Part shown: one piece after another, positions 36,561 through 45,200 of the stretch | Layout of the letters: the number at the start of each line of letters is the position of its first letter | How positions within the stretch are numbered: the first letter of the stretch is position 1 | NCBI GenBank assembly: GCA_020736575.1 | Contig: JAGPYM010000003.1 | Location: 2,542,001-2,606,000 of the forward strand | Direction: 5' to 3' | DNA length: 64,000 bases | DNA from: Thelonectria olida | Lineage: Eukaryota > Ascomycota > Sordariomycetes > Hypocreales > Nectriaceae | Translations under genes and position numbers: made by a program | Notes under the pieces: generated by a model | What the model was told of the DNA's origin: nothing | Seen by the model: the letters and a program-made list of their open reading frames with translations, nothing else | The model's database searches: none

Positions 36561-36863
36561 ATGATCATCATCATGATCATCACAGCTGTACATTCAGCCT
36601 CCTCCTCCTCCTCCTCCTCCTTCGACCGAACGCGCGGCTACCATTGTCCGAAAGGCCAGCACCATTCCCCTCCCTCGCCCAAACTCATCCGATCGAGGCT
36701 AAATTCGCTCCTCATCGTTTGCTCTGCAGACAAAGCAGGGGGGAGGCAACATGTCAGGGCTAAAGTCGCCCTTGCTCTTCCGGACCACATCTCAGAGGCC
36801 AGGATTCGCGGAACCAGCCAGCTGGAAATGACGAGACGTTTAGGCGGCTACATTAGTTCCTAG
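36561..36863 (+). CDS. Possible small secreted protein, doubtful
   Basis: A 100-codon frame from ATG at 36561. The N-terminus is strongly hydrophobic (MIIIMIITAVHS) and followed by a serine run, resembling a signal peptide plus linker, and the rest is basic with two Cys. However both the hydrophobic start and the serine run are direct translations of simple repeats (ATC/ATG and TCC units), so the resemblance may be an artefact. An overlapping frame starting at 36520 is equally open. I do not recognise a family. Confidence 0.15.
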   Translation: MIIIMIITAVHSASSSSSSSFDRTRGYHCPKGQHHSPPSPKLIRSRLNSLLIVCSADKAGGRQHVRAKVALALPDHISEARIRGTSQLEMTRRLGGYISS

Positions 36864-37554
36864 GCGAGGCATTCGTAAGGTTATTTCGCGCCAGCGAGTC
36901 CATGTTACCATGTGTGTATTGATATTGCCGGGGATCTTGTCTTGCAAGGGGTCCTGGCCCTTGCAATGGAAGGGAAATACATACTGTCCCTGCCCAGTCC
37001 ATCATGACCATCCACCCCTCCCTTTCCTTCATGTCCCCTTTCGTTTGGCCTCGGCCGGCCGTCAGTTTCTCCCCCCTCTGAAATCGCCAAACATACGACC
37101 GTTCGCTTGCGAGTAGTTTGTGTAACAGCGGATATAGTCTATCATGTGGTCTTGATTGAGTTTGATCTGCCTCTCGGAGATGACCTCGGTCTATCACGCC
37201 TTCTGGTTGGGCATCAACTCCAAACTCTCATTCCCACGTAGAAAAAGGGTTCCCGGCATCTGAAAATCACAACGCTAACAGAAATCACTGTATCTAGTGT
37301 ACACGGCTTGATAGCTGGCTTCGGCCAACCTTGACATCTGCCGAAACAAAATGCCAGCAGCTGGACTTGCGTTTCAACACCTTGCGGTTCCGTCACGTCG
37401 GGATCGACGATCCCGACCATGCCGTCCCACCCTTGCCTGGAGTTCTTATGCGTCTAGCCCGACATACCCTACAGCTCTGGTGTTGTGCATGCAATAGTTC
37501 GCAGCTCGTTTTGGAGGGAGAATCCCTCGTAGCATCCATCTCTATCCATCCTCT

Positions 37555-38751
37555 TCAGTAATGCTTCATGGGCGTCGGTGCCGGTGTGCTCGTGCATGCC
37601 TTGACGCTGTCGGGACAATGAAATGGCGGTCCGTCCCACGTCTTGACAATGTCGATGGCGACGAGCTTGTTAATCTCAATTGCTGGATGGTATTTGTTCC
37701 ACCACAACTACGGCTTGTCAGTCCCAATGGCCCCCATTCGAAACCTTGGACGGGAACACTTACACACTCCGTAGCATGACCAAAGCAGGAGTTGTTTTTC
37801 GCACCAAACTCGTGCGGGTTTTGGAATGCCGTGACGAAGGCGCCGTATGTGCTGACGAACTTGTACTTGATATCGCCCACCTTCTTGGCGTATTCGGCAA
37901 ATGCAACCGTGAGCAGCTCGTTCATGTCGTCAACGGCGAAGGCGCGCTTCTGGTAATCCCGGGTCTCCGGGAAGTTTCGCAGAGGAGTCAGGTATGTAGC
38001 TGTTCCATAGTTAGTGCCCCAATCTTACATGTCATGCCGCACACGATACTCACGTCCGATATTGAGGAAGATGAATTTCCTGACTCCGACCTTGTACATT
38101 CGGTTGACCTGGTTGATGTACTCGGCGACGACTTCCTTGTGGACGTCGAGATTCGCAAGGGCAAAGGTGCGGAAGATGTCGTTGCCGCCGACCCAGATGG
38201 CCGCGATGCCGTTGGACGAGTCCCAAGGCGCCCAATCTGGCTTGTGGCCAACGGCGTTGACGAACATGTCGACCTGGATGACAAAATCCATGGTGCTCTC
38301 CTTGACCGGCTTCTCCTTGGTCGACACCAATTCACGCTTCACCACGGCTCCTCCGCGCGCATAGTTGTATAACCAGATGGGATGGTCGTTGAAGACGGAC
38401 ACCAAGAAGCCGAGCCAGTTCAGTCCTCCACTCGATGTGATGCCGGGTAGGGGGTTTGCGATGGGATTCTCGTCTGTAGGGACCTCGCAGGTGGGATCCC
38501 AGCCTGTCCTGGTGTATGAATCGCCGCTACCTCGGTCAGCATGGCCGAATTATTGACAGATGGAGGGCGACTTACAAGGCGAATATGTATGCCCTCTTCA
38601 CCTTGGGCTTCTCAATGTCCCACTCCTCGACGCCCGACAGGTCCTTGACCCCTTCAGTCTGCTCCAGTGCCTGGTCCTCCAGTGTCTCAACCGGCGACCC
38701 TGAGACAACCCAGAACGCGGCCAGGGCCGTGGCAATGGTGGTGAGCTTCAT
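37555..38751 (-). CDS. Secreted SGNH/GDSL hydrolase (CE16-like esterase)
   Basis: Four exons: 38751-38576, 38526-38054, 37999-37764, 37707-37555; 345 aa. Introns are 49, 54 and 56 nt with GTAAGT/GTGAGT donors. The start begins a signal peptide (MKLTTIATALAAFWVVSG). All SGNH blocks are seen once spliced: the nucleophile Ser in FGDSYTRTGW (around residue 62), the Gly/Asn block in AAIWVGGNDIFR, and the catalytic His in WWNKYHPAIEINKLVA near the C-terminus. The residue three before that His is Asn rather than the usual Asp, as in some fungal family members. The family removes acetyl groups from plant polysaccharides or oligosaccharides; the substrate here is not determinable. Upstream on the same strand lies a Zn2Cys6 regulator that could control it. 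Confidence 0.9.
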
Positions 38752-39377
38752 GATAGCGATCGGTGCCCGTAGTTTACGCCGTCAGATAGAAAGCTAGCAC
38801 CTGACGATGCCGTGGGTGACGCCATGCTCATATACTCGTCGCCCCTCGATCTACGAAGTTTTAGCCCTTGAGATGATGCGCCACATGGAGACAGGGGACG
38901 CGAGGGAGATGCAATTGGGGCTTTTAGCACATTGGCCATTGCACTCTCATTGGTTGATTTCCTATTCTTTTTTGTTTTTGCTGGTAGTGTCGGAATGGCA
39001 TCGACCCAAAGCAAGTTAGGCTCAGGGGAGGGAAAGATAGAACTATTGCCCCTGAACTAACGTCAAATCGGGACCTCGACGACGTTTTGGTGTTGATGCA
39101 GGGCTGAAAGTAGCCCTATGGAAGAGGACATGATGTCTTAATTGAGACAGGTAGGTAGATAGGCGGGTATTTCAATCCAACTTGATGCAGCATTCAAGGA
39201 GACGACTGGGAAAAGGAGGGGAAAAGGACACCCAAAAAAAAACAAAAAAAACACAGTCATCTGGCCTGGAACGCAAAACAAGCCCATCTCAATAGACATT
39301 TCAATAGTGCGGTTCAACAGCTACGAACACAAATGTCCGACCCAGTTCTTCTTATCTTAGCCCACAGCGCCAACCAC
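38752..39377. other. Intergenic, hydrolase promoter and regulator 3' end
   Basis: 626 bp between two genes transcribed on the minus strand. It holds the promoter of the SGNH hydrolase and the 3' flank of the Zn2Cys6 gene, including an A-rich run near 39234-39250. No gene seen. Confidence 0.5.
38828..38834 (-). promoter_or_regulatory. Candidate TATA box of the SGNH hydrolase
   Basis: Minus-strand TATATGA about 77 bp upstream of the hydrolase start codon, a usual distance for fungal secreted-enzyme promoters. Confidence 0.35.
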
Positions 39378-40928
39378 TCAAGCGTCCAATAGCGCCTCAA
39401 TCTCGCTGCGCAGATCGACCAGATGCTTGGCCAATTCCTCCTCCCTCTCCTTGAAGGCCTGGAACGAGAGCTTAGCGACCCCCGCGAACATCGACGCTGC
39501 TCCCCCGCCCGCCCGCGACGACGACGACGACGACAGCAACGACCACCGCCCCGTGCTTCGACGCAGCCGCGACAGGAATTCCTCGGCCAGCTGGATCGTC
39601 AGAGACATTTGCAGGAAGGGAGACGACTGCACCGCGAACGAGCCCACCGTCACGTCGGGCAGCTTCCAGAACCGAAACTGTGTCTGCGCGCTGCTGGTCT
39701 GTCGCACCTCGGCGTGCACCAGCCCAAACACCTTCTGGTACATGTCCAGCAGCCGCATGTACGTCGACAGGACGAACATGGCGTTGCTCGGATCCGAGCT
39801 GTCCATGGTCTCGGGCCCTGCTTCAGGTCCCGCAGGCTGCTCGAGGATGTCGGCCACCCGCCTCGTCAACTGGAACATGTCGTCAATCGGAAACCCGCTC
39901 GCCTTGAACCTCTCGTCTGCCGGCCGCCCCATCAGCGAGGGCCCGTTGCGCGTCGTCTCCTGCGACGCCGGCAGGACCGACGAGAGGTCGAGCAGCCGGG
40001 CGTTGATGTCGGTCAGCTGCGCCATCCAGTGAATCAGGGGCGAGTCTCGAACCAGCGGCGCCGTCGACGACTCTGCTGCTGCTGCGTGGTCGTGGTCGGT
40101 GAGATGGATTTGCCTGGGGCGTCGCCTTGTCCTCTGGCGGTCGCGCTTGTCAGAGCTGCCGTGTTCAGCTACACAACCTCCTCCTAAGGGTCCTTGGATC
40201 ACCACAGCCTGAGAGGGTGCGTCTCCTGGTGGTAGCAGAGGATCTAGTGCGACTGAGGGATATGCGTCGGACGAAGCGACCCGCGGATCCCACGAGTCGG
40301 TGAAGGCGGCGCTTGGAGGCTGTTGTTGAGGTTGGGGAGGAAGGGAAAGAGGATGATGGACTCGATCAACGCAACCAGGGACGCCCGGATGAGATAAATA
40401 CTCGCCCTGGTTGGCAGCAAAGAGCCCCAGCGGGTCAAAGTTGAAGTTGAAGTCGCCGAGCTCCAGCACCGGATCGGGTGTGACGGCAAGATGACTCTTA
40501 GACGTCAAGCCGCCCGTATGGGGAACTATTGGCACTGCTTCGGCAAGCAATGTGAGTCGGTGATCAACACACGCCTTCGAGACATGGCACGTACCCGCGT
40601 CGGGTGGCACAAGGCTAGGATCGCTATCCGTTCGCCGTCGCTTGGGAGAGCGGTGCCCGCTGGGTGCTGCTGGCTCGGATTCGAGTTGACGCTGACCATG
40701 GGACAACAACTGTTGCTGTTGTTGTTGCTGCTGCTGCTGCTGATGGTTGTGCTTCTTGTATCGCAGCGAAGGGCTAGACTTGCACTCCGTCTTGAGGCGT
40801 ACGCAACGCTCGCACGACTCGTCCTTGTCGCGCTTGCAACTGAGCTTCTGGGCGTGACAGCGATCGCAAGCTTTCCGGATGACGGTTTCGGCCATGGTCA
40901 TGGCCGTCGGTTCGGGAGAGGGCCGCAA
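39378..40928 (-). CDS. Zn2Cys6 transcription factor with polyglutamine tract
   Basis: Modelled as two exons: 40928-40595 and 40534-39378, 496 aa. The 60 nt intron (40535-40594) has GTACGT and GCAG ends and is in frame, so an unspliced form would be 516 aa. The binuclear zinc cluster is complete at Cys21, 24, 31, 39, 42 and 49 (spacing 2-6-7-2-6), followed by a basic linker and an 11-residue Gln run at 63-73. The C-terminal half contains helical segments of the AflR-like regulatory type (HWMAQLTDINARLLDLSSVLP; SNAMFVLSTYMRLLDMYQKVFG) rather than the usual large Fungal_trans domain. Acts in the nucleus; target genes unknown. Met at 10 or 12 could also be the start, since both precede the cluster. 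Confidence 0.9.
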   Translation of the reverse strand: MRPSPEPTAMTMAETVIRKACDRCHAQKLSCKRDKDESCERCVRLKTECKSSPSLRYKKHNHQQQQQQQQQQQLLSHGQRQLESEPAAPSGHRSPKRRRTDSDPSLVPPDAGTCHVSKACVDHRLTLLAEAVPIVPHTGGLTSKSHLAVTPDPVLELGDFNFNFDPLGLFAANQGEYLSHPGVPGCVDRVHHPLSLPPQPQQQPPSAAFTDSWDPRVASSDAYPSVALDPLLPPGDAPSQAVVIQGPLGGGCVAEHGSSDKRDRQRTRRRPRQIHLTDHDHAAAAESSTAPLVRDSPLIHWMAQLTDINARLLDLSSVLPASQETTRNGPSLMGRPADERFKASGFPIDDMFQLTRRVADILEQPAGPEAGPETMDSSDPSNAMFVLSTYMRLLDMYQKVFGLVHAEVRQTSSAQTQFRFWKLPDVTVGSFAVQSSPFLQMSLTIQLAEEFLSRLRRSTGRWSLLSSSSSSRAGGGAASMFAGVAKLSFQAFKEREEELAKHLVDLRSEIEALLDA

Positions 40929-42344
40929 GGAGTGGGAGACATGAGTGAAGGTTTAAGAAGACTTCGCCGAACAGGCCAAAGACGGGCTTCCCGTTCCCGT
41001 GTGGCTTGAGAAAATGGTGTATTCGCGAAGCCCTGAGACACAAACAACAACACCACGCTTTGGTCGCAAAGGATGTTCCTTTTTTTGATTCGCATGGTAG
41101 GCGAGAGGCATTGTTCTATATCGAGAGAAGGAGGGGGAGAGAGATCGAAGCGGTAACGATTCTGCAGGCCCCTTGCACTTCTGCTAGGGATCTTGCATTG
41201 GTGGTGGGACAGAAACTGTAGGTTCTGCTCAGGCGCGCTGGAGCGAAGTTGGCCTGCGAGAACTCGCCTAAGGAGCTTTTGTGCTGCAGGTATCCTTGCA
41301 AGGCTCCGATACCGTCGGCACCCTGTGAGACGGGCAAGAGGCCCAGTCCAATGGATCGGCGTCGATGTGACGAGATGAGCGTGTTGCGATACGATCGAGC
41401 ATATGCTCGCTGAGTTGCGGTCCTTCAAGTGAAGGGTAGTGTCCCTCTCCTGGTTTCGAGCAATTTCCCCAAGACGTCTATGAGGCGGTGGCATTCTCAA
41501 CTGCCCCGACCCCAAGCCCTGTACGAGGAGTTGACCTCGACCATGTCGTGTTACCCTAGGAAGCAAGCAGCTTTGGGTTCATCCCCGTACGAGAACCACA
41601 TGGCTGGTTGCCATCTTCACTGCAGTTTCTCGGGAGCCAGATACGATTGGCTTTGCTATTGGAGAGGATTTCGGCTACTCACCAAACCCACTCGGTTGTT
41701 CTATGCAGAGTGTAAATGAGGCTGCGAACGAGAATAACTGTGCACTGTTTTGGCCTGCGTTCAACAAAAACCTGAAAGGGAATCTTCGTCTCAGCTGACT
41801 GACCAGCTTACCCGTTCTGAGAGCTTCGATGAAGCCTCCTACTCGTGGCAATTGTCTCATTAGTGTGTTTCTCGAAACTACTGCCTGACATGTGCAAACC
41901 ATGCGAACGGGCTGGGAGCAACTGCAAGAGACGCCGTATGTAAGCGAGAGGCGTCGAGACAAGGTACGGCAACGCCCGTTAGTGGTGCGAGGCTTGAAGC
42001 GGTCTGTTTGGGTGCCATGCTACCTGCGTAATCCATGATGGCAATCTAGTGGCCTCCTTAGTCAAGTTATTCACTCGCATTGTTATTGGATAATCAGCGG
42101 TAGCTTTATGCCACGACTTTTATAGTACTCTTGGAGCAAGTTGGTATCTAAGAGGCTTGATTCTAAGCTCGCATATGTTTCGTACAAAGACCAAGCAGTA
42201 ATTTCTGACGATGCCAAACGCCCCCCAAATGCAAATGACTCTACAGAATAGGTATATACACAAGCACAACACACAGCACAAGCTGGCGATCTTTCCGCTC
42301 AAATCCCAATATACTTTACTTCTTCTTCCTTGTTAATCTTGTTC
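40929..42344. other. Intergenic, no gene seen
   Basis: 1.4 kb between the start of the Zn2Cys6 gene and the stop of the flavohemoglobin gene, both on the minus strand. It should hold the regulator's promoter and leader. No coherent gene or repeat noted. Confidence 0.5.
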
Positions 42345-43610
42345 TTAGACATCGCCAGTCTTGAACAGCTCCAGATGCTGGCGCTCCAGATCAACGCCCT
42401 GGCTTTGGAGCCACGCTCGCACCTCAACCATCCAGTCTTCAGGTCCGCAGACATAGTACTCGGCTGTCTTGTCGCCGAGCTGCAGCAGGTTCTCCTCGGC
42501 GAGCTTCTCGAGATTGATGCGTCCCGTGAAGTCGTAATCCTTGCCCGCGACATCGCCATCGCGCAGGTCCGACAGGAAGATCTTGGCCGTGACATTGTCG
42601 TGCTTGGCCGCAGTGTCGCGCACGTGGGGCGCAAAGCACGATGAACCAGAGTGCTGCGCGCCGTGGATCCAGGTAATGGGTCGCGAGGCAGTCGCCGAGT
42701 TCAGAACAGCGTCCTGGATGGAGACAAGCGGCGTGGCGCCGACGCCCGCCGAGAGGAGCACGAGGGGCTTGTTGATGGCGGCAGTGTCGGCAGGGTCGAC
42801 GAAGAACTCGCCGGCGGGAGGGCTGACCTCGACAACGTCGCCGACGTTGTAGTTGCGGTAGAGAAGGTTGGAGATGACGCCGTAAACCTTTCCAGAGATG
42901 ACGTCCTCGACGGGTGCGTTCTCAATGGTGTCCTCAAGCTTCACGCTGATGCGGTATTGGTTGGTACCCTCCTGAGGAGCCTGGCTCAAGCTGAACTGTC
43001 GGCTCTGAACAAGGCCCTCGCCGCCGGGAATGGGAAGCTGGACGCTCAGGTACTGGCCGGGGAGGAAGCTGGGCAGCGTCTTTCCGTCGACGGGCTCGAG
43101 GTAGTAGCTAGTGACGCGCTCGTTCTCGGCCTCCTTCTTGGCAATCTTGAACTGGCGCCAGGTCTTCCACTCGCCGGCCTGCTCGTACAGAGTGGCCTCG
43201 CGGTTAATGAAGACGTCGGCGAGTTGGCCATAGGCGGCAATCCAGGCCTCCTTGACTTCGGGAGTCAAAGCGGGGCCGAGGACCTCGCCGAAGGCGCCGA
43301 CGAGGTGCTGGCCGACGATGGGGTAGTGCTCGGGCTTGATGAAGAGCGAGACGTGCTTCTGGGCGATGCGCTCGACGGCATGGCGGAGCTTGGGGAGATC
43401 GTCAATGTACTGGGCGTAGGCCAAGACGGACCGGGCCAGAGCGGTTGGCTGCTCGCCCGTCTGCTGAGCGCGGAGGGAGAAGAGGTTCTTGAACTCGGGG
43501 TGGTTATGGAGCATGTTGTTGTACATGGTGGCGGTGATGGTAGTGCCATGTTGCTTGAGCACAGGCACGGTGGCCTTGACAATGGCAATCTGGGCTGGTG
43601 TGATAGGCAT
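42345..43610 (-). CDS. fhb: Flavohemoprotein, nitric oxide dioxygenase
   Basis: Intronless, 421 aa. It oxidises NO to nitrate using O2 and NAD(P)H (EC 1.14.12.17), protecting against nitrosative stress. The N-terminal globin (1-~145) has the B10 Tyr30, E7 Gln54, proximal His86 (RIAQKHVSLF) and Tyr96. The FAD-binding domain has RQFSLS at 204-209, and the NAD-binding domain has the glycine-rich GVGATP at 289-294 and the C-terminal YYVCGPEDWM block. Length and order match microbial flavohemoglobins. There is no targeting signal, so it is probably cytosolic; some fungi carry a second, mitochondrial copy. A 326-codon frame open on the opposite strand is a codon-bias shadow. Confidence 0.97.
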   Translation of the reverse strand: MPITPAQIAIVKATVPVLKQHGTTITATMYNNMLHNHPEFKNLFSLRAQQTGEQPTALARSVLAYAQYIDDLPKLRHAVERIAQKHVSLFIKPEHYPIVGQHLVGAFGEVLGPALTPEVKEAWIAAYGQLADVFINREATLYEQAGEWKTWRQFKIAKKEAENERVTSYYLEPVDGKTLPSFLPGQYLSVQLPIPGGEGLVQSRQFSLSQAPQEGTNQYRISVKLEDTIENAPVEDVISGKVYGVISNLLYRNYNVGDVVEVSPPAGEFFVDPADTAAINKPLVLLSAGVGATPLVSIQDAVLNSATASRPITWIHGAQHSGSSCFAPHVRDTAAKHDNVTAKIFLSDLRDGDVAGKDYDFTGRINLEKLAEENLLQLGDKTAEYYVCGPEDWMVEVRAWLQSQGVDLERQHLELFKTGDV

Positions 43611-44866
43611 GGTGAGAGTAGATGTGAGTGAGGTATGAAGCTCTTTGTGGTGATGATATCGAACTGCCGTTGTGAAGCCGGAAGGACGTCTTTATATACA
43701 TGCCAGCAACGGGCCAGTCACGACACAGGCATTGAGCATTACGCCTGCGGAACTGGGGAAGAACAACATCATGCCATGAACCTGACGCGGCGATGGCCTA
43801 GCTTCGGGACCTACCTCGTGTGCCACTGGCGGCGGCATCAGGGTCGTCACTCGTGAACGGGCCGTTGCCCAGCTCGCCGGGATGGCCTGACGTGTGGAGG
43901 GAGCATCTCCGCGGGGATGGCAGAATTGCGCCTGAAGAGTGAAGACGGGGGATTGAAGCGCGCAGGTCTCGCTTGAATTTGCCAATGGCGAGTCAAGAAA
44001 ATAAGACGATGGTTGGAAGGAGTAGTTCTGGTCAATTGAAGGGATTGAGAGCGTAGTGGTTGTGGTTGCTGTGGTGTAGCAATTAATCTACAGTTGCCTG
44101 CCTTGCGTACCTTTGTCATATGCACCCCGCCATTGACTTTTTTTGGTGGTGCATTGGACCTTTTTTTTTTTTTTACTTCCCCTTGGGAAGGAATGGCTTT
44201 TTTAGCCAGGGGTTCACCACCAGGAACAATCAGTGTCAACCACAGCCATGGCAGCAGTGACAGGCACAATAAGTCAAGAAGGACAATGACAGACACAACT
44301 ACTTTGGCAGAATTCAGACTCTTGCGGAGAAGCGGAAATGCTGGCCTCATCAAGTATTTGGACTCAGCCCAGGCCAGGAACGACCTTTTCCTTGACAAAG
44401 AAATTGAAATAGTGGCCTGAGTTTCGCTCATCCGGGGTCGGACTAAATCGGGAGCAAGAGAAGAGATCGGAATCGGCATATGGGAAGCATGGCCACATGA
44501 ACACTTGGGGCAACAATGGATGAAAATTTGCCAGGAAGCGACTCGCAGACGGGTCAATTGTTCAGTAATCGCCGGAGATGCTTCAATTGACTGTGGCTGC
44601 ATGAAATCACATCAGATCATGGCAAAACAAAATGTCGTCAATAGAAATCTGGAGAAGTTGAGAAGCCGTTTCATGCCCTTGAATGATGAATACTAATCAG
44701 CTTCGGGTTAGTTAAGCGAAGCCGGACTCCGGATGGGAACCACAAGTCCACAAATCGATTGCGTTTCGACTCCACCAGTTGTGACCAGTCAGAGATCCAT
44801 GGATGCATCGGGCATCACAATGGGCTTCTGAATTGCATTTGCAACCGCTGCTTTTATCAAATCATC
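43611..44866. other. Intergenic, flavohemoprotein promoter region
   Basis: Holds the flavohemoprotein promoter near its left end and a pure T-run of about 15 bases at 44160-44174. Open frames such as 43847-44602 (minus) lack conserved content. No gene seen before the tRNA. Confidence 0.5.
43690..43698 (-). promoter_or_regulatory. TATA box of the flavohemoprotein gene
   Basis: Minus-strand TATATAAAG, 80 bp upstream of the flavohemoprotein start codon. This is a near-perfect TATA consensus at a normal distance, consistent with a strongly inducible gene. Confidence 0.55.
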
Positions 44867-44955
44867 GGCCGCGTGGCCTAATGGCTAAGGCGTCAGATTT
44901 CGGTACACCGGAACCATCTCTCTGAAGACTCCAGGTTCGACTCCTGGCGTGGTCG
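44867..44955 (+). tRNA. tRNA-Arg (anticodon UCG) with a 16 nt intron
   Basis: A complete cloverleaf can be drawn. The acceptor stem 44867-44873 pairs with 44948-44954, the D arm is 44876-44891, the anticodon stem TCAGA (44893-44897) pairs with TCTGA (44921-44925), and the T arm is 44931-44947 with loop TTCGACT. Anticodon TCG is at 44900-44902. A 16 nt intron (44904-44919) sits at the canonical position one base 3' of the anticodon. Removing it leaves 73 nt, the standard length without CCA. Internal A-box and B-box promoters are present. Confidence 0.93.
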
Positions 44956-44979
44956 TCGCTCTCAGCTCATCTGAGCTTG

Positions 44980-44986
44980 TTTTTTT
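44980..44986 (+). terminator. RNA polymerase III terminator of tRNA-Arg
   Basis: A run of seven T beginning 25 bases after the tRNA, preceded by the inverted repeat AGCTCA/TGAGCT. Confidence 0.75.
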
Positions 44987-45162
44987 CCTTCTCTGTCTTT
45001 TTTTTCTGGAGCGTTCACTTTTTCCTCATGTGTCAATTCTGCTCGCCTTTCTGTTGTATGTGGTCATGTAGGGTAGGCAGGGTGAGCTCCTTCCTTGTGT
45101 TGTAAGTTATGGGAAACTTTCTCTCATTCCGTAGGTACCTTAAGTGATATCTTTAAACTCAA

Positions 45163-45190
45163 CATCTCCATCTCCATCTCCATCTCCATC
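45163..45190. repeat. (CATCTC)n hexanucleotide repeat
   Basis: Nearly five tandem CATCTC units just beyond the 3' end of the adjacent minus-strand gene. Confidence 0.95.
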
Positions 45191-45200
45191 TACGCCTTAA

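Larger units (their letters stand above)
29648..37554. other. Gene-poor stretch, 7.9 kb
   Basis: No recognised gene. A TATATA-like element near 29772 may belong to the small Cys-rich gene on the minus strand. The stretch holds several microsatellites, G-rich runs near 30.13 and 30.22 kb, and many overlapping open frames (largest 220 aa plus at 31.5-32.1 kb, which lacks an ATG start and any family pattern). A short frame with a hydrophobic start at 36.56 kb is listed separately. Confidence 0.45.

Noticed and set aside
39423..40187. 254-codon plus-strand frame over the Zn2Cys6 gene
   Set aside because: Arg/Gln/His-rich antisense shadow of the real minus-strand regulator.
42651..43631. 326-codon open frame on the strand opposite the flavohemoprotein gene
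   Set aside because: The sense strand encodes a complete, motif-perfect flavohemoprotein; the antisense frame is Val/Gly/Asp-rich with no family pattern, a product of GC-rich third positions.
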